From assembly GCA_905233725.1 (NCBI GenBank), contig CAJOEM010000002.1, positions 34,913 to 98,912 on the forward strand: a stretch of 64,000 nucleotides of DNA, in the 5' to 3' direction. The stretch comes from an uncultured Synergistales bacterium. GTDB lineage: Bacteria; Synergistota; Synergistia; Synergistales; Aminobacteriaceae. This document shows positions 20,085 through 29,523 of the stretch, piece by piece. Every line of letters begins with the position of its first letter. The stretch's first letter is position 1. A program made the position numbers and the translations under genes. The notes beneath the pieces were generated by a model, which worked only from the letters and a program-made list of their open reading frames with translations, was not told the DNA's origin and searched no databases.

Positions 20085-20696
20085 CTAATTCTCCGAGATT
20101 TTAATTCGCTTAATTACGACTGGCTCAACAGGGCGATCTGCCGGATCAGTTTTCGTGTGACCGATTGCCTCGACAACTTCCATGCCCTCGATAACGTGAC
20201 CAAAAATCGCATGACGACCATCCAGCCAGGGAGTTTTCACGAGCGTTATGAAGAATTGTGAGCCGCCAGTGTTTGGACCAGCATTCGCCATCGACAAAAT
20301 TCCCGGAGCATTGTGTCGCAAACCTTCGCCGAACTCGTCAGGAATAGTGTAGCCCGGACCGCCTCGACCAGTTCCGGTTGGATCGCCGCCTTGAATCATG
20401 AAATTATCGATTACTCTGTGAAAGATCACGCCGTCATAGAAATTTTTGTTCGCAAGATCCGTGAAATTCTTGACCGTTATTGGCGCAAGGTCTGAGTATA
20501 ATTCGATCTTGAAATTTCCCATGTTCGTCTCAAATTCTGCAATCGGACGTTTGGGTGATTCTTTCTTGGCTGAAGTTTCCGTAACTTTCTTTGGCTGTTT
20601 ATTTTCGGGTTTCTGTTCCTGAGCGAATGCCGAGGCACTCAACAGTGGCAGAAAAACTATTCCCAGAGCCAACACTTCAACAAGTATTTTTCGCAT
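20085..20696 (-). CDS. Secreted cyclophilin-type peptidyl-prolyl cis-trans isomerase
   Basis: Signal peptide MRKILVEVLALGIVFLPLLSASAFA; FYDGVIFHRVIDNFMIQGGDPTGTGRGGPGY...NTGGSQFFITL. Confidence 0.94.
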   Translation of the reverse strand: MRKILVEVLALGIVFLPLLSASAFAQEQKPENKQPKKVTETSAKKESPKRPIAEFETNMGNFKIELYSDLAPITVKNFTDLANKNFYDGVIFHRVIDNFMIQGGDPTGTGRGGPGYTIPDEFGEGLRHNAPGILSMANAGPNTGGSQFFITLVKTPWLDGRHAIFGHVIEGMEVVEAIGHTKTDPADRPVEPVVIKRIKISEN

Positions 20697-20763
20697 ATTA
20701 ACAATTCCTTTCAAAAATCCTTTCAAAAATCAAGATAACACGCGCATATAATATCACGAATAT

Positions 20764-22590
20764 TTATTCAACCGTAACGCTTTTCGCAAGATTTCTTGGT
20801 TTGTCAACGTCTAATTTTCTTGCAACAGCGACGTAATATCCCAACAACTGCAGCGGGATCACTGCCAAAGTCGCTGCAAAGAGTTCTTCTGTCTCTGGAA
20901 TCTGGAACACGAAATCCGCCTCATCTTTCAAAACTTCGCTGCCACGCATCATAATGCACAACAAGAATGCACCACGACTTTTCGCTTCTAACATGTTGCT
21001 GGCAATTTTCGGGAGCAAATTTTTCTGAGTCATGATTCCGGTTACCAACATGCCGCGTTCGATTAGGCTGATTGGACCATGTTTCATTTCACCGGCTGCG
21101 ATTGCTTCGGAGTGAACGTAGCTGATTTCCTTCATTTTTAGGCTGCCTTCCATTGCGACGGCGTAATCGATATTTCTTCCCAGGTAAAACGCGTTTTGTG
21201 AGTCAACGAATTTTTCCGCGAGTTCTCTGATGCGTTCTTTCTCGTCGAGAATTTCGTCGATTTTCCCGGGTAATTTCTGAATTTCGTCGATGAAGTATTT
21301 ATATTTGGCTTCGTCAATCATGTTTTTTGCGCGCGCGAATTGTACTGCGAGAATGTAGCACGCGATTAATTGCGAACTATAGGCTTTTGTCGTAGCAACT
21401 GCGATCTCAGGGCCAGCGAGTGTGTAGAAGACGCTGTCGGCTTCACGTGCGATTGTGCTTCCGACTACGTTGACGATTGCGAGAGTTTTGATCCCGTGAT
21501 TTTTCGCCAGGCGCATTGCTGCGAGAGTGTCGGCAGTTTCTCCGGATTGGCTGATTATTATTGCGAGAGCGGATTTATCGAGCGGCATTTTCCTGTAGCG
21601 AAATTCCGAAGCTAATTCGATTCGTACCGGAATACCCGTCAAGTCCTCGAGAATATATTGAGCTGCGTAACCTGCGTGATAAGCTGAGCCGCATGCAATA
21701 ACATAAATCTGCGAAATTTTCCGGATTGATTCGTCATCGAGATTGCATTCGGATAAGTCAAATTCGCCATTCTTGAAAACGGATCTGAACGTGTCTTTGA
21801 CGGCTCTGGCTTGTTCGTGAATTTCTTTCATCATGAAGTGTTCGAAGCCGCCGCGTTCTGCAGCCTGTGAATCCCATGTTACGGTGCTTAATTTCTTGTA
21901 TTTAGCGTGACCGGTTTCGTCGAAGAATCTCACGTCATTTTTTTTCAAGCGAACGATTTCGAAATTATCGAGATAATACACTTGGCGCGTGTCCTGCAAA
22001 ATTGCCGAAACGTCCGAAGCCAGGAACGATTCGTCTTTACCCTGACCGGCGATTAACGGCAAATCTTTTCTCACACCCCAAACTTCATCGGGAAAATCTT
22101 TGAACAAAATCACGAAGCAATACGAACCCTCGATTTTTTTTATAGCTTCGGTGATTGCGTTTAACGGGGATTTTGTACGCTTGTAAAAATAATCGAGCAA
22201 TTTTACGGCAGCTTCGGTGTCAGTCTGCGAGTAAAACTTGTAGCCATTCTCGCCCAAAAAACTTTTCAGTTCCTTGTAATTTTCGACGATCCCGTTATGA
22301 ACAGCGACGACGGATTTATCATCGCTCCATAGCGGGTGAGCATTTGTGTCCGATGGTTCGCCGTGAGTTGCCCAGCGTGTGTGACCGATTCCGCAAGTTC
22401 CCGGCAAATTGTTATTAATTTTCTCGCGCAGAGATTTAATTCTGCCTTTGTTTTTGATCACGTTAATATTTTCGCCGTCATTAACCGCCAAGCCTGCTGA
22501 ATCGTAGCCTCTGTATTCGAGTTTTTCCAAACCGTTTAGCAAAATTTCCGCTGATTCGCGATGACCCGTATAACCTAAAATTCCGCACAT
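20764..22590 (-). CDS. glmS: Glutamine-fructose-6-phosphate aminotransferase (isomerizing)
   Basis: MCGILGYTGHRESAEILLNGLEKLEYRGYDSAGL; two SIS domains; terminal KPRNLAKSVTVE. Confidence 0.97.
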   Translation of the reverse strand: MCGILGYTGHRESAEILLNGLEKLEYRGYDSAGLAVNDGENINVIKNKGRIKSLREKINNNLPGTCGIGHTRWATHGEPSDTNAHPLWSDDKSVVAVHNGIVENYKELKSFLGENGYKFYSQTDTEAAVKLLDYFYKRTKSPLNAITEAIKKIEGSYCFVILFKDFPDEVWGVRKDLPLIAGQGKDESFLASDVSAILQDTRQVYYLDNFEIVRLKKNDVRFFDETGHAKYKKLSTVTWDSQAAERGGFEHFMMKEIHEQARAVKDTFRSVFKNGEFDLSECNLDDESIRKISQIYVIACGSAYHAGYAAQYILEDLTGIPVRIELASEFRYRKMPLDKSALAIIISQSGETADTLAAMRLAKNHGIKTLAIVNVVGSTIAREADSVFYTLAGPEIAVATTKAYSSQLIACYILAVQFARAKNMIDEAKYKYFIDEIQKLPGKIDEILDEKERIRELAEKFVDSQNAFYLGRNIDYAVAMEGSLKMKEISYVHSEAIAAGEMKHGPISLIERGMLVTGIMTQKNLLPKIASNMLEAKSRGAFLLCIMMRGSEVLKDEADFVFQIPETEELFAATLAVIPLQLLGYYVAVARKLDVDKPRNLAKSVTVE

Positions 22591-22637
22591 GAAAAAAAAT
22601 TCCTCCTGAAAATATTTATTATTAGTAATTTATCACG

Positions 22638-22666
22638 TTGAGAATAAAAAATTTATGCTGTAGAAT
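22638..22666 (+). promoter_or_regulatory. Putative sigma70 promoter of the HIT gene
   Basis: TTGAGA - 17 bp - TAGAAT upstream of GAGGAGG and ATG. Confidence 0.55.
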
Positions 22667-22707
22667 TACGTGTATATTTTAACTGAGAAGAGGAGGTACT
22701 GAAAATT

Positions 22708-23052
22708 ATGAAAGACGAAAATTGCATCTTCTGCAAGATAGCAGACGGAAAAATCCCCACCGAAAAAATTTTCGAGAACGATAAAGTTGTTGCTTTTCGC
22801 GATATTGATCCGCAAGCACCGACTCACGTTCTGGTGATCCCGCGGGAACATTTCGCGTCCTCCTCTCAAGTTGAAGATGATTCAATTTTTGGGGATTTAG
22901 TGGGAAGTGCTGTGAAAATTGCGAAGGATCTTGGTCTTGACGAGTCAGGTTATCGAATGGTAATCAACACTGGCAAACAAGGCGGACAAAGTGTTCCCCA
23001 CCTTCATCTGCACTTACTCGCAGGGAGAAATCTCGGCTGGCCTCCGGGTTAA
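22708..23052 (+). CDS. HIT (histidine triad) family protein
   Basis: CIFCKIADGKIPTEKIFENDKVVAFRDI...GQSVPHLHLHLLAGR. Confidence 0.96.
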   Translation: MKDENCIFCKIADGKIPTEKIFENDKVVAFRDIDPQAPTHVLVIPREHFASSSQVEDDSIFGDLVGSAVKIAKDLGLDESGYRMVINTGKQGGQSVPHLHLHLLAGRNLGWPPG

Positions 23053-23100
23053 GTCCGGGAATTTCTTGTAAGAGAAACCGAAGGGAGGGAGATTGTAATC

Positions 23101-23298
23101 ATGACAACAGTTACACGCAAAGAAGGAGAGTCTCTTGAAGACACTTTGAGACGTTTCAAGCGTGAAGTAGCAAGAGTTGGAACTCTTCGTGAGGCACGAC
23201 GACGCGAGCATTACGAGAAACCAAGCGATGCAAAGAAAATTAAACGCGCAGAAGCTGCCCGCAAACGCAAAAGTATGCGCCACAGGAACGCAGGCTAA
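23101..23298 (+). CDS. rpsU: 30S ribosomal protein S21
   Basis: [36 protein letters not shown]...KRKSMRHRN. Confidence 0.95.
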   Translation: MTTVTRKEGESLEDTLRRFKREVARVGTLREARRREHYEKPSDAKKIKRAEAARKRKSMRHRNAG

Positions 23299-23310
23299 TA
23301 TTTTTTAACG

Positions 23311-23352
23311 AAAACTTGACTGGGAGCTTGTAACAACGGCTTCCAGTTTTTA
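23311..23352 (+). terminator. Rho-independent terminator after rpsU
   Basis: CTGGGAGC - loop - GCTTCCAG followed by TTTTTAA. Confidence 0.75.
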
Positions 23353-23401
23353 ATTTGAACTGATTGAACTGAGCGAAATTTTTCAGGAGGAATTTATTTA
23401 C

Positions 23402-23854
23402 ATGCCACTAACACAAAAAATCGCCGACGATCTCAAACAAGCTATGAAAGAACGTTCTGAGCCAAAACTCTCGACGTTACGAATGCTGAAGTCTGAGCTG
23501 CAAAAATTACAGGCAGACAAAGGACGCAGCTTTGAAATCACGGACGACGATGTCTATTCAGTTATTAAACGTTTGATCAAACAACGCAAAGAAGCAGCCG
23601 AACAATATGCCGCCGGTGGAGCAGCTGACCGCGCAAAATCCGAGTTGGCAGAAATCGAAATTCTCGAGCCGTACCTGCCAAAACAAATGGACGATTCGCA
23701 ACTCGAGAAAATCATCTCAGACGCAGCAGCCGAAATTAACGCCTCGTCACCGAAAGACATGGGCAAACTGATGAAAGCTGTAATGCCAAAACTCGCCGGT
23801 CAAGCTGACGGTTCACGAGTGAAAGACAAAGTCATTGCGTTCCTGAACAGGTAA
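23402..23854 (+). CDS. GatB/YqeY domain protein
   Basis: QKIADDLKQAMKERSEPKLSTLRMLKSELQ...RLIKQRKEAAEQYAAGG...LEPYLPKQM. Confidence 0.93.
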   Translation: MPLTQKIADDLKQAMKERSEPKLSTLRMLKSELQKLQADKGRSFEITDDDVYSVIKRLIKQRKEAAEQYAAGGAADRAKSELAEIEILEPYLPKQMDDSQLEKIISDAAAEINASSPKDMGKLMKAVMPKLAGQADGSRVKDKVIAFLNR

Positions 23855-24089
23855 TTTGCGCAAAAAAAAATCGAGCCGGAGTGTGGAGTGCTCCGGTTCG
23901 TCGTGTATTATAAAGTGAAAGGCAAACTAAGAAAAGTTTAGATTTGAAATGGAAGCGGTGAACTAAATACTTTCTAAGATAATTGAAATCTGGATAAATA
24001 TTTAACTTAATCACCGGCGCGAGATTGTATAACTAAAATTTTTATTTGTCAAATTTATAGCAAATTTAGAACGGAGAATTTTTTCGAAA

Positions 24090-24932
24090 ATGCAACAAGA
24101 AACTTTCAAATTATCGAACGGGCTCAAATTTCCAAAAATCGGCTTCGGAACTTACAAAACAACACTCAACAACGACGCGGAAATCATAGAACTCGCAATC
24201 AAATCCGGCTACAAATATTTCGACACGGCTTCATTCTATGGCAACGAACAATTCATCGCTCAGGCAATCGCGAATTCCGGAATCTCTCGTAAAGAAATTT
24301 TTCTCGCGTCAAAACTCTGGAAAAGCGAAATGGGCTACGAAAATGCAAAACACGCTCTCGAACAAACGCTGCGAAATCTTGGGACGGATTACTTGGACCT
24401 GTACATGATCCACTGGCCCAGACCTGATTTAAAAGCCGATTGGAAGCGAATCGACATCGAAACTTGGCGCGCAATGCAGGAATTTTACGAATCCGGCAAA
24501 GTCCGCGCGATTGGCCTGAGTAATTTTCTGCCGCATCACATCGAGAATATAATCCAGAATTGCGAGATCAAACCCATGGTCAACCAACTCGAAATTCACC
24601 CGGGTCACACGCAAGAATCAGCCGTGAATTATTGCAAGGCTCATGATATTCTCGTGCAAGCCTGGAGCCCGATTGGACGCGCTAGAGTTCTGAACGACGA
24701 ATTGATTCTCGAACTTGCGGAAAAATATCAAGCCTCACCAGCACAAATCTGCGTGAAATTCTGCGTGCAAAAAAATATCATGCCGCTGCCGAAATCATCA
24801 AATCCCGAACGTATGCGCGAAAATCTCGAAAGTCTGAACGTGAATATTTCTCAGGAGGATTTCTGGAGACTCGACACAATGCCGCCGTTAGGTTGGGGTG
24901 GTGAACATCCGGATCGCGAACGATTATCATGA
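24090..24932 (+). CDS. Aldo/keto reductase
   Basis: LSNGLKFPKIGFGTYKT, YFDTASFYGNE, LGTDYLDLYMIHWPRP, VNQLEIHPGHTQ. Confidence 0.95.
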   Translation: MQQETFKLSNGLKFPKIGFGTYKTTLNNDAEIIELAIKSGYKYFDTASFYGNEQFIAQAIANSGISRKEIFLASKLWKSEMGYENAKHALEQTLRNLGTDYLDLYMIHWPRPDLKADWKRIDIETWRAMQEFYESGKVRAIGLSNFLPHHIENIIQNCEIKPMVNQLEIHPGHTQESAVNYCKAHDILVQAWSPIGRARVLNDELILELAEKYQASPAQICVKFCVQKNIMPLPKSSNPERMRENLESLNVNISQEDFWRLDTMPPLGWGGEHPDRERLS

Positions 24933-25732
24933 TCTTGCGAGCAAATTTTCACACACACACGAATTTCTGTGACGGGAAAAATTCTCCCGAGGAAATGCTC
25001 TTGGCTGCGATTAATCTCGGCTTTACGCACCTGGGATTCTCCGGACACATGGACGCTGATATTAATATGGATTTTGCAAGTTACAAGCGCGAAATTCACC
25101 GTTTACGCGAAAAATATTCCGGGCAAATACAAATTCTCTGCGGAGTTGAGCTTGATAATTTATACGAACTCGACGATCTCGACGCTCGAAAAAATCTGGA
25201 TTACGTAATCGGCTCGACGCATTTCCTGAACGTGAAATACACGCGCCCGCTCTCTGTTGACAACACGCCTGAAGACCTGCAGCTGTTATGCAACGAGTTT
25301 TTCTCCGGAGATTTCTACAAGTTAGCACAAGCATATTACGAACTCGAAGCGCAAATTTTCACGCGAACGAACTGCGATTTTGTCGGACACTTCGATTTGC
25401 TCACGAAATTCAATCACGAGAATATTTTCTTCGACGAGAACGATTCACGCTACAGAAATTCCGCACTCGATGCTCTGGAAATTATTGCGAATCAGGGGAT
25501 CATGCTCGAGATTAACACGCACAATTCACGAATCATGCCAGCAGCTTTCATACTCAAGAGACTGCGCGAACTCAACGGCGAAATAATCATCAACGCCGAC
25601 GCACACAGCACAACACAACTCAACGCGAAATTCCCCGAGGCTATCGAACTTGCGAGAACTTGCGGCTTCGATCACACGAACATACTCGAATTACATGACA
25701 ACGAACTCATTAGGCGACAGATTGCGTTATAA
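24929..25732 (+). CDS. PHP-domain histidinol-phosphatase family protein
   Basis: NFHTHTNFCDGKNSPEEM, GFSGHMD, GVELDNLYE, VGHFDLLTKF, INADAHS; ATGA overlap with the upstream gene. Confidence 0.88.
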   Translation: MILRANFHTHTNFCDGKNSPEEMLLAAINLGFTHLGFSGHMDADINMDFASYKREIHRLREKYSGQIQILCGVELDNLYELDDLDARKNLDYVIGSTHFLNVKYTRPLSVDNTPEDLQLLCNEFFSGDFYKLAQAYYELEAQIFTRTNCDFVGHFDLLTKFNHENIFFDENDSRYRNSALDALEIIANQGIMLEINTHNSRIMPAAFILKRLRELNGEIIINADAHSTTQLNAKFPEAIELARTCGFDHTNILELHDNELIRRQIAL

Positions 25733-25744
25733 AATTGCTTAGAG

Positions 25745-25772
25745 TTGACAATTCATAAATATTTGCTATTAT
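25745..25772 (+). promoter_or_regulatory. Putative sigma70 promoter of glnN
   Basis: Consensus TTGACA - 16 bp - TATTAT, about 65 bp upstream of the start codon. Confidence 0.7.
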
Positions 25773-25836
25773 ACACGCGAATTAAGCAGAAATATTTGCG
25801 AAAAACTTGCTTATGAAAATCAAAGGAGTGTATATT

Positions 25837-27960
25837 ATGCAAACAAACGAGTATAAACCTATACGTGAAATTTTCGGCTCTATGTTATTCGACCGGCGCG
25901 TCATGAAAGAAAAACTCAATCCGGATGTTTACGCTCAAGTCGTAGCCGCAATGGAAGGCACGGAGAAATTAGATCCTGCTGCTGCTGATATAGTCGCCGC
26001 TGCAATGAAAGATTGGGCAATTTCCAAAGGCGCAACACACTGGGCACACTGGTTCCAGCCATTGACAGAACTCACAGCTGAGAAACACCAGGGCTTCACA
26101 ATGTCTGACTCAGATGGCAATCCGATTGACGTTTTCAGAGGGCATCACCTGGCTCAGGGTGAACCGGACGCGTCGAGTTTTCCGTCGGCAGGCAGCCGCT
26201 CAACTTTCGAAGCACGAGGCTACAGCGCGTGGGATATCAGCAGCCCGGCATTCATCGTGAAAAGTCCCAAAGGCGGTACACTTTGCATTCCGTCGGTGTT
26301 CCTGTCTTACGATGGCAGCTCTCTTGACCTGAAAACCCCGTTATTGCGCGCAGTCGATGCTCTTGAAAGCCGCGCTCTGAAATTGCTGAAGACTCTCGGA
26401 CAGCGCGGGATCAAAAACGTGAAAATGACAGTCGGTGCTGAACAGGAATATTTCTTGCTGGATCGTCCAAGGGCACAATTACGTCCGGATATTAGATTTT
26501 GCGGCAGAACTCTAATCGGCGCACAGCCTGCTAAAGATCAAAAGCTCGATCATCATTATTTCGGGGCAATTCCTCCGAGAGTTTTGCGCTACATGGAAGA
26601 TGTCGAACGTGATTTGGCGAGATTGGGTGTTTCGCTTTTGGCTCGTCATAACGAAGTTGCCAGATGTCAGTTCGAGTTTGCGCATTTATACTCAGAGGCG
26701 AACAGAGCTTGCGATCAGAATCAGATCTTAATGGAAACGATGCGAAAATTGGCGCGTCAACATGAATTGCGATTATTATTCCACGAGAAGCCATTTGACG
26801 GCATGAACGGCTCCGGCAAACACACGAATCTTTCACTCGTTGACAGTGACGGCAGAAACTTGCTCAAGCCCTCGAACGGTCACAGGCGCAACGTAATTTT
26901 CCTGACGTTCCTCTCGGCTGTAGTCCTGGGTATGTCGAAATATCACAGTTTACTGCAGGCTGCCGTGGCAAATTCCGGGAATTTATTCAGGCTTGGCGGT
27001 CACGAAGCACCTCCGTCAATCATAAGCATATACCTCGGCTCAGCATTAACGGATCTTCTGCACAGGCTTGACAACGCGGACGCAACAATTCCAGAGAAAG
27101 GCGTTATGGATCTCGGACTTGCAAAATTGCCGGCAATAATTCCGTTTGACAGTGACAGGAACAGAACTTCACCCGTTGCATTCACCGGCGACAAATTCGA
27201 ATTCCGCGCACCAGGTTCGTCGCAATCAATCGCGCTGCCCGTGACAATGTTCGCGTCAATCTGGGCTTGGGGAGTTGAGCAGGTTACGCACATGATCGAA
27301 GCTCGCTGCGTATCCGGAACTGATCCAATCGATGCGGCTCTTGATGCAGCACGTGAGGCTATCAAGAAGGGATCGCGAATCTTGTTCGAAGGCGATGCTT
27401 ACACTCAAGAATGGCACGAGGAAGCTAAAAAACGCGGCTTAATCGAGGCTGAAACTATCCCGGAAAAAATAGATTTGCTGCTTAAACCCGAAAATCGCGC
27501 AATGCTCGCAGAATTGGGCGTGTATAAATCTCACGAACTCGAAAATTTGCACGCAATTCGCATGGAAAGTTTCGCAACCGGTCTCGAAGTCGAGGCAGCC
27601 GTTCTGTACGATATGCTATGGGAAGGAGTTTTGCCGGCGTTATCCAAGCAATTAATCCTCGAGAAAAATTCCTTGTGCGGATTTGACGGCATAGACTTTG
27701 GCGACCAGACTCCATGGAAAGATTACGTCTCAGGACTTGGCAAAGCGAAATCTGCATTGATACATGACGCGAACGAATTGCACGAACTCAAGGGCAGGTT
27801 AGCTACGATGGACGATAGAGAACGCGCTGATTTTCTTGTTGAGACGATCATTCCGTTGATGTCGAGAATACGCTCTAAATGCGACGCTGCAGAGCTGAAT
27901 ATTTCTGCTGATATATGGCCCTATCCGATTTACAGGAATTTGTTATCGCTATCGGCGTAA
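25837..27960 (+). CDS. glnN: Glutamine synthetase type III
   Basis: ~708 aa; FGSMLFDRRVMKEKL, GAEQEYFLLD, FHEKPFDGMNGSGKHTNLSL, SGNLFRLGGHEAPPSIISIYLG. Start ATG with AAAGGAG RBS. Confidence 0.95.
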   Translation: MQTNEYKPIREIFGSMLFDRRVMKEKLNPDVYAQVVAAMEGTEKLDPAAADIVAAAMKDWAISKGATHWAHWFQPLTELTAEKHQGFTMSDSDGNPIDVFRGHHLAQGEPDASSFPSAGSRSTFEARGYSAWDISSPAFIVKSPKGGTLCIPSVFLSYDGSSLDLKTPLLRAVDALESRALKLLKTLGQRGIKNVKMTVGAEQEYFLLDRPRAQLRPDIRFCGRTLIGAQPAKDQKLDHHYFGAIPPRVLRYMEDVERDLARLGVSLLARHNEVARCQFEFAHLYSEANRACDQNQILMETMRKLARQHELRLLFHEKPFDGMNGSGKHTNLSLVDSDGRNLLKPSNGHRRNVIFLTFLSAVVLGMSKYHSLLQAAVANSGNLFRLGGHEAPPSIISIYLGSALTDLLHRLDNADATIPEKGVMDLGLAKLPAIIPFDSDRNRTSPVAFTGDKFEFRAPGSSQSIALPVTMFASIWAWGVEQVTHMIEARCVSGTDPIDAALDAAREAIKKGSRILFEGDAYTQEWHEEAKKRGLIEAETIPEKIDLLLKPENRAMLAELGVYKSHELENLHAIRMESFATGLEVEAAVLYDMLWEGVLPALSKQLILEKNSLCGFDGIDFGDQTPWKDYVSGLGKAKSALIHDANELHELKGRLATMDDRERADFLVETIIPLMSRIRSKCDAAELNISADIWPYPIYRNLLSLSA

Positions 27961-28057
27961 ATATTGCATACTCGTAATCATATCTATAGAATATATATAA
28001 AATCTGTGATAGAATACACATACTTGAATATATATTTTATTTTACATACGAAAGGAT

Positions 28058-28432
28058 ATGAATATCGCAATGGACGAGAAGAAAGTTTACACCGAAGCGG
28101 AACAGGACGAAATATTAGAGAGAGCTAAAGTAGTTGGTATTCATAAAGCAGCTCATGAATACGGGCTTACTTGGCAAATGGTAACGAGCTGGAGCAGGAA
28201 ACGTAAAGCAGCCGCTGAAGCTCTGAACGCACCGAAATCTCAGGACGCGAAATTCGAAAAAACCGGCAAACCAGACAAAGCTGACAAACCGGACAAATCC
28301 AAGGCTGACGGCAAAGTTTCATCCGCATCGAACTCGCAGCTTGAACTCGAGAACGCAATCTTGAGAGAACGCGCAGGCACATTGGCTCAACAAGTCGAGA
28401 GACTCAAGAAAGCTATCACGGAACTAATCTAG
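28058..28432 (+). CDS. Small HTH / coiled-coil protein of unknown function (transposase OrfA-like HTH)
   Basis: HTH-like IHKAAHEYGLTWQMVTSWSRKRK, low-complexity KPDKADKPDKSKADGK linker, C-terminal coil LELENAILRERAGTLAQQVERLKKAI; own promoter-like AT-rich region and terminator. Confidence 0.7.
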   Translation: MNIAMDEKKVYTEAEQDEILERAKVVGIHKAAHEYGLTWQMVTSWSRKRKAAAEALNAPKSQDAKFEKTGKPDKADKPDKSKADGKVSSASNSQLELENAILRERAGTLAQQVERLKKAITELI

Positions 28433-28466
28433 CTTAGCAATCTTAGCAATCTTAATCTAAAAAACA

Positions 28467-28515
28467 ACACGCCTCACTCGCAGAAATTTTGCAAATGAGA
28501 CGTGCTTTTCATATC
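28467..28515 (+). terminator. Rho-independent terminator between convergent genes
   Basis: CACGCCTCA...TGAGACGTG stem (one mismatch) followed by CTTTT, preceded by A-run. Confidence 0.65.
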
Positions 28516-28545
28516 AAAAATTATTCGCGAATTATTACTTGATAA

Positions 28546-29508
28546 TTACTTGATGACTTTCAAGGCCTTGCGATCTATCGTCAACGCTACGAATATCAAG
28601 AATACGATTCCCTTTATCAGCTGCTGAGTTGCCGACTCAAATCCCAGCATGACAAGACCGTTATTCAAAACCGTATACATCAACGTACCAACGATTATGT
28701 TCGAGAATCTTACTTTCGCACCGCCAGTTATCGGCAAGCCGCCCAATACCAGCGAGATCAATATTTGCGTCTCAAGCTGATTGCCAGCCGTCGAAGTTAT
28801 CGAGCCAACTTTGATCACGTTCACGAACGCAGCCAAGCCCGTCAAAGCTCCAGCAGCAACGAATGCAAGAAATTTCACACGATCCGTGCGTACTCCAGAA
28901 AATCTCGCAGCAGTCTCTCCAGAACCTACAGCTTTGAAATCATTGCCTACGCGCGTAAATCTGAATACAAAGAACGCTACTATTAATACTGCAAGCGTTA
29001 CGCATGTCTTCAAGTTATCGCTATCTAATGCTTTTATCGCCTGACTTGCAGGTATAGCCGTCTCTGTAGTCAAATACGCGCATACTCCCCTGAATAAATA
29101 CATCGTGCATATCGTTACGATAAAACTCTGCAGCTTGAATTTCACATGAAAGAATCCGTTCACCGCACCGATTGCCGCGCCAGTAAGAATCCCTCCGAGT
29201 ATAGCTAACGGTATGCTGTAAAACGATAAAACCGAAACTACTATCGAAGCTACTCCCAACGTAGAGCCTTCTGTGAAATCTATCGAGCCAAGCGTCATAA
29301 CAAAAAATACGCCCGTTGCAACTATCATCGGGTAATATACCTGAGATAATAACAAGCGCAATCTCTTCGGCTGCATAATCCTGCCATTCGTCAAGTAATA
29401 CATCGCTGCCAAAATTACAACTAAGCCAATGAACGGCAACAAGCCTTTGAACGTATCTGATGCGAAAAAGCTTGCAAGTCTTGATTCAGAATTTTCTCTT
29501 TGTGCCAT
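28546..29508 (-). CDS. Sugar ABC transporter permease (RbsC-like)
   Basis: BPD_transp_2 family: GVFFVMTLGSIDFTEGSTLGVASI, AVGSGETAARFSGVRTDRVKFLAFVAAGALTGLA. Confidence 0.9.
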   Translation of the reverse strand: MAQRENSESRLASFFASDTFKGLLPFIGLVVILAAMYYLTNGRIMQPKRLRLLLSQVYYPMIVATGVFFVMTLGSIDFTEGSTLGVASIVVSVLSFYSIPLAILGGILTGAAIGAVNGFFHVKFKLQSFIVTICTMYLFRGVCAYLTTETAIPASQAIKALDSDNLKTCVTLAVLIVAFFVFRFTRVGNDFKAVGSGETAARFSGVRTDRVKFLAFVAAGALTGLAAFVNVIKVGSITSTAGNQLETQILISLVLGGLPITGGAKVRFSNIIVGTLMYTVLNNGLVMLGFESATQQLIKGIVFLIFVALTIDRKALKVIK

Positions 29509-29523
29509 GATATTTTCACCTGC

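Noticed and set aside
22591-22707. glmS ribozyme upstream of glmS
   Set aside because: The 117-nt leader is AT-rich and lacks the GC-rich ribozyme core; no support.
23902-24089. Possible riboswitch or CRISPR-like structure in the long intergenic gap
   Set aside because: No direct repeats with regular spacing and no recognised riboswitch core; only AT-rich sequence visible by eye.
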